Origin: Candidatus Heimdallarchaeota archaeon
GTDB taxonomy: Archaea; Asgardarchaeota; Heimdallarchaeia; Heimdallarchaeales; Heimdallarchaeaceae
Direction of reading: 5' to 3'
Length of the DNA: 38,708 nt
Assembly (NCBI GenBank): GCA_030668875.1
Contig: DAOVER010000029.1
Coordinates: 1-38,708, forward strand
The notes beneath the pieces are model-generated. The model was given only the letters and a program-made list of their open reading frames with translations. It was not told the DNA's origin and did no database searches. The position numbers were made by a program, and so were the translations under genes. This document shows, in pieces, positions 1 to 7,682 of this stretch; the stretch's first letter is position 1, and the number at the start of each line of letters is the position of its first letter.

Positions 1-569
1 CATATCGTCCTTTTGAATTAAATCTAAAAAAAGCAGCACTCTTAGTTCTGGATATGCAAAATTACTTCGTGAATGAAGAGTCTCATGCTTTCGTTCCTTC
101 CTCTTTAAACATAATAAGCTCTATCCAAGAGATTTCCAAGATTATTCAAGAGATGGGAAACAAGGTAATCTTCTCTAGACATTTAGATGCTAAAAACGAA
201 TCGAGTACAATGAATAGGTGGTGGAAAGACAATATTATACCTGATAACAATCTTTCGAAAATCTCCCATTTGTTAAACAAACAATCAATAGAAATTATAG
301 AGAAAAGCCAATACAGCGCATTTTATGGGACGAAACTAGAAGCAATTCTCAAAGATAATGATATTGAACAAGTTATCATAACTGGAGTGATGACACATCT
401 TTGCTGCGAGACAACTGCGCGAGATGCTTTCATGAGAGGGTTTGAAGTTTTCTTTGTGATAGATGCCACAGCTACATATACAGAAGAACTACACTTAGGA
501 ACTCTAAGAGCAATATCACATGGCTTTGGTACATGTATATCAACAGAGGAGATAATCAATGAAGAGTAA
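1..569 (+). CDS. Isochorismatase-family cysteine hydrolase, 5' end outside the window
   Basis: The frame is open from base 3, and the residues before the first internal ATG (base 54) already read as the family's first strand, ending in LLVLDMQNYF. The real start is therefore upstream of the window and the ATG at 54 is internal. The catalytic triad of the family is visible: Asp in LVLDMQ, Lys in EKSQYSAFYGTKL, and the nucleophilic Cys in THLCCETTARDA (codon near base 402). Members hydrolyse isochorismate, nicotinamide, N-carbamoyl compounds and similar small molecules; the substrate cannot be read from sequence. The stop overlaps the next gene by 11 bases, so it is translationally coupled to the flavoprotein and probably acts in the same pathway. 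Family confident, function open. Confidence 0.85.
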   Translation, partial: YRPFELNLKKAALLVLDMQNYFVNEESHAFVPSSLNIISSIQEISKIIQEMGNKVIFSRHLDAKNESSTMNRWWKDNIIPDNNLSKISHLLNKQSIEIIEKSQYSAFYGTKLEAILKDNDIEQVIITGVMTHLCCETTARDAFMRGFEVFFVIDATATYTEELHLGTLRAISHGFGTCISTEEIINEE

Positions 570-1488
570 ATTAATAACGAAGGTTGCTTTGATTGGTGGG
601 GGACCGGCCTGTGCAACTGCTGCAATTCAACTGACCAGATCTGGAATTGACATAATCCTTATTTCCAAGGAAATAGGAGGAACTATCAAAAATGCTAATC
701 TTGTTGAAAACCTCATTGGTTATCCTAATGGTGTTGTTGGAAAAGATTTCGCTAAATCATTTCAATTACAACTGACAAAAGCTGGTGTTCCAATCATTCT
801 AGAAGAAGTTCTAACCGTTGAGCAAACGGGCAACAAGTATACAACTAAAACAGCTGAAACAGAAATAATAAGCGAATATCTCATTATAGGCACTGGATCA
901 ATCCCTAAGAAATTAGATGTTGAGGGTGAAAAAGAAGCTTTTCTAAATGGAAAATTGTTTTATGAAATGTATAATGTTAAACAATCTACAGACAAAAAAG
1001 ATATCGGTATAATAGGAAGTGGGGATGTAGCATATGATTACGCTCTAAATCTTCAAAATATAGCGAACAAAATAGCAATTATACGTAGAACTGATAAAAC
1101 ATCGAGTCTTCCAATTTTACAAAAAAGAGTGAAGAATACAGAGAACATTGTTGTTCTCAATAATCATGTAATAAAGAAAGTAGAGCTTAAAGACGATAAA
1201 ATAATCCTTGAACTAGACGAGGATGGAAAACCTATCACAATGATAAAAGACTTAGTTTTGGTTGCTATAGGTAGAAAACCAAATCACGATTTTCTCTCTG
1301 AGGTCATAATCTCTGAGTACAATAGTCCAAAATCAGATTCGAAACTACATTTTATTGGTGACGTTAATAAAAATAATTTCAGACAAGTTTCAATTGCAAT
1401 GGGTGATGGAATGAAGGTTGCAATGGAAACAGTAAAAAGGATTATAGAAAAAGAGGGATATCATGGAGCTTCTGGGCAAGTATGGTAA
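559..1488 (+). CDS. Thioredoxin-reductase-like FAD/NAD(P) oxidoreductase lacking the CxxC
   Basis: A 309-residue two-dinucleotide-fold flavoprotein. The FAD site GGGPACATAA is near residues 13-22, the family motif ENLIGYP near 50-56, the second FAD strand YLIIGTGS near 108, the NAD(P) site GIIGSGDVAYD near 149, and the C-terminal FAD motif LHFIGDV near 265. Length and order match bacterial and archaeal thioredoxin reductases. The redox-active disulfide that normally follows the FY of the central domain (CATCD type) is absent: the sequence reads FYEMYNVKQS. It should therefore not reduce thioredoxin by the usual disulfide relay, and may pass electrons directly from flavin to a partner, as ferredoxin-NADP reductases of this fold do. 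It overlaps both neighbours, so it belongs to a coupled operon. Confidence 0.85.
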   Translation: MKSKLITKVALIGGGPACATAAIQLTRSGIDIILISKEIGGTIKNANLVENLIGYPNGVVGKDFAKSFQLQLTKAGVPIILEEVLTVEQTGNKYTTKTAETEIISEYLIIGTGSIPKKLDVEGEKEAFLNGKLFYEMYNVKQSTDKKDIGIIGSGDVAYDYALNLQNIANKIAIIRRTDKTSSLPILQKRVKNTENIVVLNNHVIKKVELKDDKIILELDEDGKPITMIKDLVLVAIGRKPNHDFLSEVIISEYNSPKSDSKLHFIGDVNKNNFRQVSIAMGDGMKVAMETVKRIIEKEGYHGASGQVW

Positions 1489-2404
1489 AGAAGATTTAGC
1501 AATTCTTTACATAGCTAAACAAGAAGATAAAATTGTAGAATTTGTTGAAAGTCTACAACCTCCTATTCCTAGAGAAAAAAAATGGGTTCTTGTTATTTCT
1601 ACCATGTATGGCTGTCCCATCGGTTGTTTAATGTGTGACGCTGGAGAATACTATCATGGTAATATCTCTAAAGAAGGAATGTTAGAAGAAATCGATTATA
1701 TGATTAAAGATCGTTTTCCGGATGGTAAAATTCCAATTGAGAAATTTAAGATCCAGTTTGCAAGAATGGGAGAACCTTCTTTGAACAATGATGTTCTAGA
1801 AGTCTTGAAGGAGTTACCAAAAACATATGACGCTCCTGGATTAATGCCTTGCATAAGTACAATCGCACCCAACGGGGGTGAGGATTTTCTAAATGAACTT
1901 ATTTCTGTAAAAGATGAGTTTTATCCAAATGGAAATTTCCAGCTTCAATTTTCTATACATTCTACTGATGAAAATATGAGACATAAATGGATAACATCAA
2001 ACATCTGGAGTCTTGGAGAAATTTCTAAATACGGTGAAAAGTGGTTTAAGGAAGGAGACAGAAGAATAACATTGAATTTCGCAGTTGCAGCTGATTCTAT
2101 TATTGATCCAGATGTTATTCTAAAGCACTTTGAACCTTCAAAATATTGGATCAAACTCACTCCTATTAATCCTACTAGCAAAGCACAAAGTAATCAGTTT
2201 AAGAGTGCTATTACAGAAGAAAACACAGAATTCTTTCCTTTGGTTAAAGCTTTTCGAGAAAGAGGATTTGATGCTGAAATTAGTATTGGTGAATGGGAAG
2301 AGAACGACATAGGCACTAATTGTGGTCAATTTGCAACAAAGTACATAAATGGTAAAGTAGGAATCAAAGAAACCTATACAACCACAGAATACAAAATGGA
2401 CTAA
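1463..2404 (+). CDS. RlmN-like radical SAM protein without the RlmN N-terminal domain
   Basis: The radical SAM cluster motif CPIGCLMC gives Cys 51, 55 and 58 (CxxxCxxC). RARMGEP-type sequence (FARMGEPSLNNDV) follows, like the MGEP motif of RlmN/Cfr, and FSIHSTDENMRHKWI resembles the SLHA-type segment of those enzymes. A C-terminal NCGQF at Cys 287 corresponds to the CGQ motif that carries the methyl-bearing cysteine in RlmN. The N-terminal part before the cluster is only about 50 residues, so the RNA-binding domain of RlmN is missing; a target other than rRNA/tRNA is possible. The start overlaps the flavoprotein by 26 bases and the membrane haem protein follows after 14 bases. RlmN-like chemistry is inferred; the substrate is unknown. 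Confidence 0.75.
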   Translation: MELLGKYGKEDLAILYIAKQEDKIVEFVESLQPPIPREKKWVLVISTMYGCPIGCLMCDAGEYYHGNISKEGMLEEIDYMIKDRFPDGKIPIEKFKIQFARMGEPSLNNDVLEVLKELPKTYDAPGLMPCISTIAPNGGEDFLNELISVKDEFYPNGNFQLQFSIHSTDENMRHKWITSNIWSLGEISKYGEKWFKEGDRRITLNFAVAADSIIDPDVILKHFEPSKYWIKLTPINPTSKAQSNQFKSAITEENTEFFPLVKAFRERGFDAEISIGEWEENDIGTNCGQFATKYINGKVGIKETYTTTEYKMD

Positions 2405-2418
2405 TATATCCTAAAATA

Positions 2419-3123
2419 GTGAGTTCAACCAGTCATTTTTACGAAAAAGATTTATGCAAATTTCTTAATTTTGTGTATGGAGAAAAAAGCGAAGCAAATT
2501 TACTCATAGGTTCTCTATCAACTTTATACATAACAGTGTTTCTGATTTATATCTTAAGACCTCTTGATCTATTCCTAGAAGAATTTTCGAGATTTTTAGC
2601 GTTGTTTGGACTTTTATCATTGTTTGTTTCAAGTATAATGGCGGCTTTTACTCGGGAGATATTTCAAGTATTGGGAAAACCCTTCAAAAAAGTTCATCAC
2701 ATCATTGCTCTAACGGCACTAGGTTTGATAACATTTCACCCCATTTTCGTTGTGATATTCTCTAGTGATGTTTCTTTGTTCCTTCCCAATTTTGGCAGTT
2801 TGTCTCTCTTTATGACATATGCAGGAGCCCCCTCTTTATATCTAATTCTTCTAGCAACTTTAGCAGGTTATTTCCAAAGAAAAATACCTAAGTTCTGGAG
2901 ATACATTCATGGATTAAGCTATGTGGCTTTGATATTTGGTGTTATACATGGAATTAAGATTGGAGGACATTTTAGTTCATCAATTGCATTAAAAATAATA
3001 TACATCCTTATGTTAGTATTAACTACGTTTGCATTTGGTTTCAAGAGATACAGAAATTACAAGAAGAAAAGAAGAATAAGGGAAAAGCAAGCTAAGAAAA
3101 AAGAAAAGGATAAAATTATGTGA
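2419..3123 (+). CDS. Ferric-reductase-like transmembrane haem protein
   Basis: A 234-residue polytopic membrane protein starting at GTG. About six hydrophobic segments are seen, for example near residues 28-48, 55-75, 92-112, 128-150, 165-180 and 190-210. His-rich helices KKVHHIIALTALGLITFHP and YIHGLSYVALIFGVIHG give paired histidines about 13 residues apart, as expected for b-type haem ligands in the ferric-reductase/MsrQ/NOX transmembrane domain. The tail is very basic (RNYKKKRRIREKQAKKKEK), so it is probably cytoplasmic. No FAD/NADPH domain is fused to it; the flavoprotein two genes upstream is a possible electron donor (inference). It is the last gene of the operon, and the convergent radical SAM gene ends 8 bases away. 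Confidence 0.8.
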   Translation: MSSTSHFYEKDLCKFLNFVYGEKSEANLLIGSLSTLYITVFLIYILRPLDLFLEEFSRFLALFGLLSLFVSSIMAAFTREIFQVLGKPFKKVHHIIALTALGLITFHPIFVVIFSSDVSLFLPNFGSLSLFMTYAGAPSLYLILLATLAGYFQRKIPKFWRYIHGLSYVALIFGVIHGIKIGGHFSSSIALKIIYILMLVLTTFAFGFKRYRNYKKKRRIREKQAKKKEKDKIM

Positions 3124-3130
3124 ATATAAT

Positions 3131-4093
3131 TTACTTCTGTGGAACTATGAAGAATTTTCTATCATTATAAATAACGGACTTAATTTTTCCTTCTTTTTCC
3201 ATTTTTAATAATAAGTTCTCAACATCATTTTTGTAAAAAGTTTCTAAAAGTGAGTAGACTTGATCTTCTCTTAGGGGATGTCTTTGAGCTATTTCTATAA
3301 TATTTTGTTCAGGAGGAGCTGTTTTATCGATAGAAGTCACATCTGATGTTTCATAGAGAGAGATGCTTTCTGCTGAAAGAATCTTTTGAGCTTCAAGAAG
3401 AACTTCAGGATCAGGTATTTTCACCCAACTTTCTGCTGGAGGTCGTATTGGAACATTGATAAAAACTTTATCAAAACCAATCGAATCAATAATATCCTTA
3501 ATTTTACTTAAAATCTCTGGTGTGTCATTCTTTCCTTTAACAAGCATAACTTCTACCCAAAACTGCCCTTTATATTCCTCTCTAAACTGCTTCATGCCTT
3601 CAATTATGCTTTTTAGGTTTATTTCTTTATGAGGTCGATTAATCAAACGAAATAGTTTTTCTGTGGGAGCATCGAGAGTAGGTAAAATTACATCAGCATT
3701 AAGTAAATCGTGTCTAACATCTTCTCGATATAGTAATGCACCATTTGTGATGACAGCTATGGGGAAAGATGTTTGTTTTTTCAGACTATTAATTAAGCTC
3801 CCTAAACCAGCATAGAGTGTTGGTTCTCCATCACCCACTATGGTGACATAATCAATTTGGTCTGTTATTAGAAGAGCCTTTTGAACCTCTTCGACAATTG
3901 CTTCTGAAGGAAAAAAGTCTACTCTTTTATTTGTAAAATTAGTTGTTCTACCTAATTGACAATAAATACAAGTGAAATTACATGTTTTTCGTGGGATAGG
4001 ACTTATGCCTAAGGATCGACCTAATCTTCTCGAAGGAACGGGTCCAAATACATACTTGAATGAATGTTCTTGTTTCTTTTTCAACTGCTGCAT
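3131..4093 (-). CDS. Radical SAM protein (COG0731-like Fe-S oxidoreductase)
   Basis: A 320-residue protein. The N-terminus reads FGPVPSRRLGRSLGISPIP, then CNFTCIYC provides the CxxxCxxC cluster ligands. VGDGEPTLY matches the GGEP-type SAM motif, followed by TNGALL and the LPTLDAPTE strand typical of this Fe-S oxidoreductase group. The last 70 residues (HPLREDQVYSLLETFYKNDVEN) look like a small winged-helix-like domain. The family is common in archaea and its substrate is not established; some members are annotated near wyosine-type or maturation enzymes, but nothing here decides that. It is transcribed alone, convergent with the haem protein gene and divergent from the LamG gene. Confidence 0.8.
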   Translation of the reverse strand: MQQLKKKQEHSFKYVFGPVPSRRLGRSLGISPIPRKTCNFTCIYCQLGRTTNFTNKRVDFFPSEAIVEEVQKALLITDQIDYVTIVGDGEPTLYAGLGSLINSLKKQTSFPIAVITNGALLYREDVRHDLLNADVILPTLDAPTEKLFRLINRPHKEINLKSIIEGMKQFREEYKGQFWVEVMLVKGKNDTPEILSKIKDIIDSIGFDKVFINVPIRPPAESWVKIPDPEVLLEAQKILSAESISLYETSDVTSIDKTAPPEQNIIEIAQRHPLREDQVYSLLETFYKNDVENLLLKMEKEGKIKSVIYNDRKFFIVPQK

Positions 4094-4200
4094 CTCTTTA
4101 ATAGAGGCTTCTTAGAATGAACTACTTATTGTAAAGAGTGTAAATTCAGATTAATACTTTTAGATAAGGACAGAATTAAATTAAAAAATCTAAAGTATCC

Positions 4201-4207
4201 ATATATA
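4201..4207 (+). promoter_or_regulatory. Probable TATA box of the LamG gene
   Basis: ATATATA lies in the AT-rich gap 4094-4282. An archaeal box here would place transcription start near base 4230. This is downstream of the TTG at 4223 that would give the longest frame, and it supports ATG 4283 as the real start. Confidence 0.4.
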
Positions 4208-4282
4208 GTTAAACAATTTTTTTTGGAAAAACTTCAAATCTGGCAAGGTCTGATAAAAAAAGAGGATAATTCTTATAAATTT

Positions 4283-5182
4283 ATGAAGCATTTTGTTAAT
4301 ATTGTGTTGAAACAAATTCGCATTTCTATTAAAATTCTCATTATTTTACTATTTGCTTTTGGAAACACCACTGTAGTATCTCTTCAAAGTGAATTAAACA
4401 AAAGCATAGAGTTTTCTGATATTGTGGGATACTGGAATTTTGATGAAGGTGAAGGCGAGGAAGTAATGGATAGTAGTCAAAATAATAATGATGGGATTCT
4501 AAGTGGAGCTGAATGGACAAATGAAGCTATAAAAGGAAAAGCTCTTTCTTTTGATGGAATTGATGACTATGTTAGAATAGAAGACTCAGATACTTTATCT
4601 ATTCATGATGGGTTTTCAATAGAATTATGGATAAAAGCAGATAATTTTTCAGGTGATGGTGGAAGCAGTGGGAATCCCTTAGTTTGTAAATGGACCTTAT
4701 GGACAGAAGGAGAATTTCATTTTTCGTCTTGCACAGGTGGGGATTTAATACTTTACTTAAGTAGTGGTACAGCAGTAGCTACTACTAGAGCATACAGTGT
4801 GCTGGATACAAATACTTGGTATCACTTAGTAGCTACTTGGAATGGGAGTTATGTCAAATTATATGTAAATGCAACAACTATAGCCACAAGTCCAACATAT
4901 TTTGATTCATTAAATACAGAAGAACATGAGGAAGAGTATCTACAAATTGGTCACGATACTGGTGGATCAGGTTGGTGGTTTGATGGCATCATTGATGAAG
5001 TAATCATATATAATAGAGAATTAAGCGAACAAGAAATTCGAGATAATTTTTCTAATCCTTCTCCCTCAATGCCTATAACTACAGTTGATGTACACATGGT
5101 TATTGGTTTCCTTTGTGTAGTATTCCTCTCTTTGAGTGTTTCCAAGAAAAGGATTATTTTGTATCTTAGAAAAAAAGAATGA
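4283..5182 (+). CDS. Secreted, membrane-anchored LamG/concanavalin-fold protein
   Basis: From ATG 4283 the product has a basic start and hydrophobic signal (KILIILLFAFGNTTVVS), then the classic LamG_3 pattern: VGYWNFDEGEGEEVMDSS, GKALSFDGIDDYVRI, FSIELWIKADNF, WYHLVATWNGSYVKLYVN and GIIDEVIIYNRELSEQEI. One domain fills residues about 40-265. The C-terminus is a membrane segment (HMVIGFLCVVFLSLSV) followed by KKR, so the lectin-like domain faces outward and is anchored at its C-terminus. Such domains bind sugars or surface proteins; the ligand is unknown. Its stop abuts the convergent fumarase stop with no gap. A TTG start at 4223 is possible but would add residues ahead of the signal peptide. 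Confidence 0.8.
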   Translation: MKHFVNIVLKQIRISIKILIILLFAFGNTTVVSLQSELNKSIEFSDIVGYWNFDEGEGEEVMDSSQNNNDGILSGAEWTNEAIKGKALSFDGIDDYVRIEDSDTLSIHDGFSIELWIKADNFSGDGGSSGNPLVCKWTLWTEGEFHFSSCTGGDLILYLSSGTAVATTRAYSVLDTNTWYHLVATWNGSYVKLYVNATTIATSPTYFDSLNTEEHEEEYLQIGHDTGGSGWWFDGIIDEVIIYNRELSEQEIRDNFSNPSPSMPITTVDVHMVIGFLCVVFLSLSVSKKRIILYLRKKE

Positions 5183-6061
5183 TTATTGTGGGTGGTATTC
5201 CACATTTCCTTCTTTGTCTATTGTTGCTCCGGCGTGTCTTAATGCCCAACAAGAGATTACTACTCCTACTGGTAATGATGCTGGATGTCTTGCTGCGAAT
5301 TCCATGTGTACGTCTAATACAGATGATCCTTCTCCTAGTCCCATAGCTCCAATTTCAAGTTTGTTCAAGGTTTGCAGCATCTCTTTTTCTAAACTAGCAA
5401 TCTTTTCATCTTCATGATATTCATAAAGAGGTCTCAAAAGAGCTTTCTTGCCAAGATTCATACACATATCTTCTCCTCCTCCGACCCCAACACCAACAGT
5501 ATATGGAGGACAACCTAAGGGACCAGCAGCTGCTACCGCTTCAACTACAAATTCTTTAACACCTTTGATACCTTTTCCTGGTGGAACCATCTTCATTTTT
5601 CCGACGTTGCTAGAACCACCACCTTTAGGCATGGCAATGATTTCGCACTTATCTCCTTCTACTAAATCAAAATAAAACCAAGGAACGTATCCTCTTAATC
5701 CAACATTGTTTTTTGTGTTGCCCTTGAACATATCCACAGCATTAGGTCTGAGAGGTACACTAGAAGTTGCTTTCTTTGTTGCTTCAATCAGAGCTGTTTT
5801 TACTTCTGATCTAATTGGGAACTTATCGCCGATTTTTACGAAAAAGGCTACAAGACCAGTATCTTGGCACATTGGTTTACTTTGTGTTTCAGCGATGTGA
5901 ACATTTTCATTAATTGCATGTAATTGAGACTTGCCTAAACTGCCTTCTGTTTCGGCTTCGTCTTTGATCAATGTATTTTTTACCTCTGTAGGTAATATTG
6001 TTGCAGCGATTTTCAGTAATCGTGCAGCTGTATCTTCTACTACTTGTGCTATATCCTTCAT
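5183..6061 (-). CDS. fumA (alpha subunit): Fumarate hydratase class I, alpha subunit
   Basis: Catalyses part of the reversible hydration of fumarate to malate (or a tartrate-dehydratase-type reaction) with the beta subunit; cytosolic. The three cluster cysteines of the 4Fe-4S site are seen in QSKPMCQDTG, AAGPLGCPPYTVGVGVGG and VVISCWALRHAGA. GNTKNNVGLRGYVPW and AMPKGGGSSNVGKMKM are family blocks. Its length of 292 residues is normal for the stand-alone alpha subunit. It starts 1 base after the beta-subunit stop, so the two are co-transcribed, with beta first; alpha first is the more usual order. Tartrate dehydratase cannot be excluded from sequence alone. Confidence 0.92.
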   Translation of the reverse strand: MKDIAQVVEDTAARLLKIAATILPTEVKNTLIKDEAETEGSLGKSQLHAINENVHIAETQSKPMCQDTGLVAFFVKIGDKFPIRSEVKTALIEATKKATSSVPLRPNAVDMFKGNTKNNVGLRGYVPWFYFDLVEGDKCEIIAMPKGGGSSNVGKMKMVPPGKGIKGVKEFVVEAVAAAGPLGCPPYTVGVGVGGGEDMCMNLGKKALLRPLYEYHEDEKIASLEKEMLQTLNKLEIGAMGLGEGSSVLDVHMEFAARHPASLPVGVVISCWALRHAGATIDKEGNVEYHPQ

Positions 6062-6062
6062 A

Positions 6063-6662
6063 CTAGTTCAACTCCTGTAAAATCTTATCACGATTTGCAG
6101 CAATGTTCTTCTTTGAATCATCAGTTAAATTTCCACCATGTGAATCTATTGTTATTGTTAAAGGACCAAAGCTTTCGACTTCGAAGTACCACAGACATTC
6201 CGGCATTCCTAGTTCTTCATACCAAAAAACATCTTTTACCTTCTTTATTCTGTCAGCTGCTAATAGAGCTGCTCCACCTGTGAAGTATCCATAGATGCAA
6301 GTTTCCTCTTGACATGCTTTTGCAGTTCTTTCACCCATTCCACCTTTTCCGATGATTATTCCAGGATGAAATGTTTTTATGAATTCATCTTGAAAGATTT
6401 CCATTCTTGCAGATGTAGTTGGTCCTGCTGCAACAACTATCCACTCACCATCATTATTTTTTTTCATTACTGGACCACAATGAAAAAGACCTATACCAGT
6501 GAAATTTACAGGTGGTTTTTTACCTTCTTTGTGAAGTTCTAATGCTTTAAGATGAGCTTCATCTCTGGCAGTGACAACTGTACCGGTAAGGTACACTATA
6601 TCCCCTATCTTGATTTTTTTCAGTTCTTCGGGTGGTATTGGAGTAGTTAAATGGTATTCCAT
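6063..6662 (-). CDS. fumB (beta subunit): Fumarate hydratase class I, beta subunit
   Basis: Corresponds to the C-terminal domain of class I fumarases. It begins MEYHLTTPIPPEELKKIKIGD, continues through YLTGTVVTARDEAH, GLFHCGPVMKK, GPTTSARMEIF and IIIGKGGMGERT, and ends with the FGPLTITIDSHGGNL block. An upstream ATG at 6686 is in frame, but ATG 6662 is preferred: it has a GAGG sequence just upstream, and MEYHLTTP aligns with the usual N-terminus. It is the first gene of the two-gene fumarase operon and is divergent from Sir2; the 160-base gap between them must hold both promoters. Confidence 0.9.
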   Translation of the reverse strand: MEYHLTTPIPPEELKKIKIGDIVYLTGTVVTARDEAHLKALELHKEGKKPPVNFTGIGLFHCGPVMKKNNDGEWIVVAAGPTTSARMEIFQDEFIKTFHPGIIIGKGGMGERTAKACQEETCIYGYFTGGAALLAADRIKKVKDVFWYEELGMPECLWYFEVESFGPLTITIDSHGGNLTDDSKKNIAANRDKILQELN

Positions 6663-6764
6663 AAGTCCTCTGAAAACTAGAGACATGTAAATCTTTCTGA
6701 ATGGACTTACAAAACCTTAAACAGCCTTCTGTGTTATTTTAGGGGTTTTAGTCTATAAGAGCTT

Positions 6765-6778
6765 AAAACATTAAATAT
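6765..6778 (+). promoter_or_regulatory. Probable TATA region of the Sir2 gene
   Basis: An AT-rich element reading ATTAAATATAA lies about 45 bases before the GTG start, in the shared upstream region of sir2 and the fumarase operon. The position would give a leader of roughly 20 bases. It is assigned by composition and spacing only. Confidence 0.35.
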
Positions 6779-6824
6779 AACCTCTACAAATATAATCAAA
6801 GCTTTATTCGGACAGAGTTACGGA

Positions 6825-7601
6825 GTGAACCTTGTGGAAACCTATGACGAGATCATAAGAGTGATTGCCAAACATGTGCTAAAAGCAGAGACAATCATTT
6901 TTTTTACCGGTGCTGGTACAAGTGTCCATAGTGGTATTCCCGATTTTCGTTCCGATGGAGGACTGTGGGAAAAATTCAACCCTCTTGAAGTAGCAACTAT
7001 CAGAGCTTTTAGAAAAAACCCTGATAAAGTGTGGGAGTTCTTTCGAATAATTTATGAGGACTTTCAACCTGTGGAACCTAATAAGGGTCATTATGCAATT
7101 ACAGAGATTCAACAAATAAAAGGAGAGAATAAGGTTCACATAGCAACACAAAATATTGATGGACTTCATCAGAAATCTGGATCTACAAATGTATACGAAT
7201 TACACGGAAATCCTGACATAATGCACTGTATTAGATGTTCTCATGAGGAACAGATGAATTACGAAAAACATATTGAACCAGAAAAATACCCCTTATGTCC
7301 TAAATGTGAAAATCCTCTAAAACCAAAAGTAATACTCTTTGGAGAACCTCTGGACATGGAAGTTTTTAACTCTGCAATGAGAGTATCCAATAGGAGTGAT
7401 ATAGCTGTTGGAGTTGCTACTAGTTTAGAAGTTTTTCCAGCTGCTAATATTCTTTTATCTCCACCTCCGCCAACTAAAAAAGCACTATTCAATCTTACAC
7501 CTACCTTATACAACGCCCAAATAGATTACTATGTTGAGGGAGACATAATTGAAACCTTACCTACTTTGGCTAGAATTCTGAAAGAAATAAGTCAAAAATG
7601 A
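6825..7601 (+). CDS. Sir2-family NAD-dependent protein deacylase
   Basis: Removes acyl groups from lysines using NAD. All diagnostic motifs are present in order: FFTGAGTSVHSGIPDFRSDG (NAD loop), TQNIDGLHQKSG, the catalytic His in YELHGN, a zinc site from CIRC and CPKC, KPKVILFGEPLD, and VATSLEVFPAANI. Its length of 258 residues is typical for archaeal sirtuins; Alba is the known target in Sulfolobus, but no target is shown here. The start is GTG at 6825; a second GTG at 6834 is an alternative. It is transcribed alone, and a separate promoter serves the next gene. Confidence 0.92.
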   Translation: MNLVETYDEIIRVIAKHVLKAETIIFFTGAGTSVHSGIPDFRSDGGLWEKFNPLEVATIRAFRKNPDKVWEFFRIIYEDFQPVEPNKGHYAITEIQQIKGENKVHIATQNIDGLHQKSGSTNVYELHGNPDIMHCIRCSHEEQMNYEKHIEPEKYPLCPKCENPLKPKVILFGEPLDMEVFNSAMRVSNRSDIAVGVATSLEVFPAANILLSPPPPTKKALFNLTPTLYNAQIDYYVEGDIIETLPTLARILKEISQK

Positions 7602-7682
7602 AAATTTTCAAGTTATATCCAGAGAATCATAGAAAATTTAAAGTATTCAGTCTATTATTATAAATTGTAAGGATGATTTAAA

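Noticed and set aside
5448..6542. Several plus-strand frames of 60-80 codons opposite the fumarase genes
   Set aside because: They lie wholly opposite well-conserved fumarase subunits, have no family resemblance and no ribosome sites.
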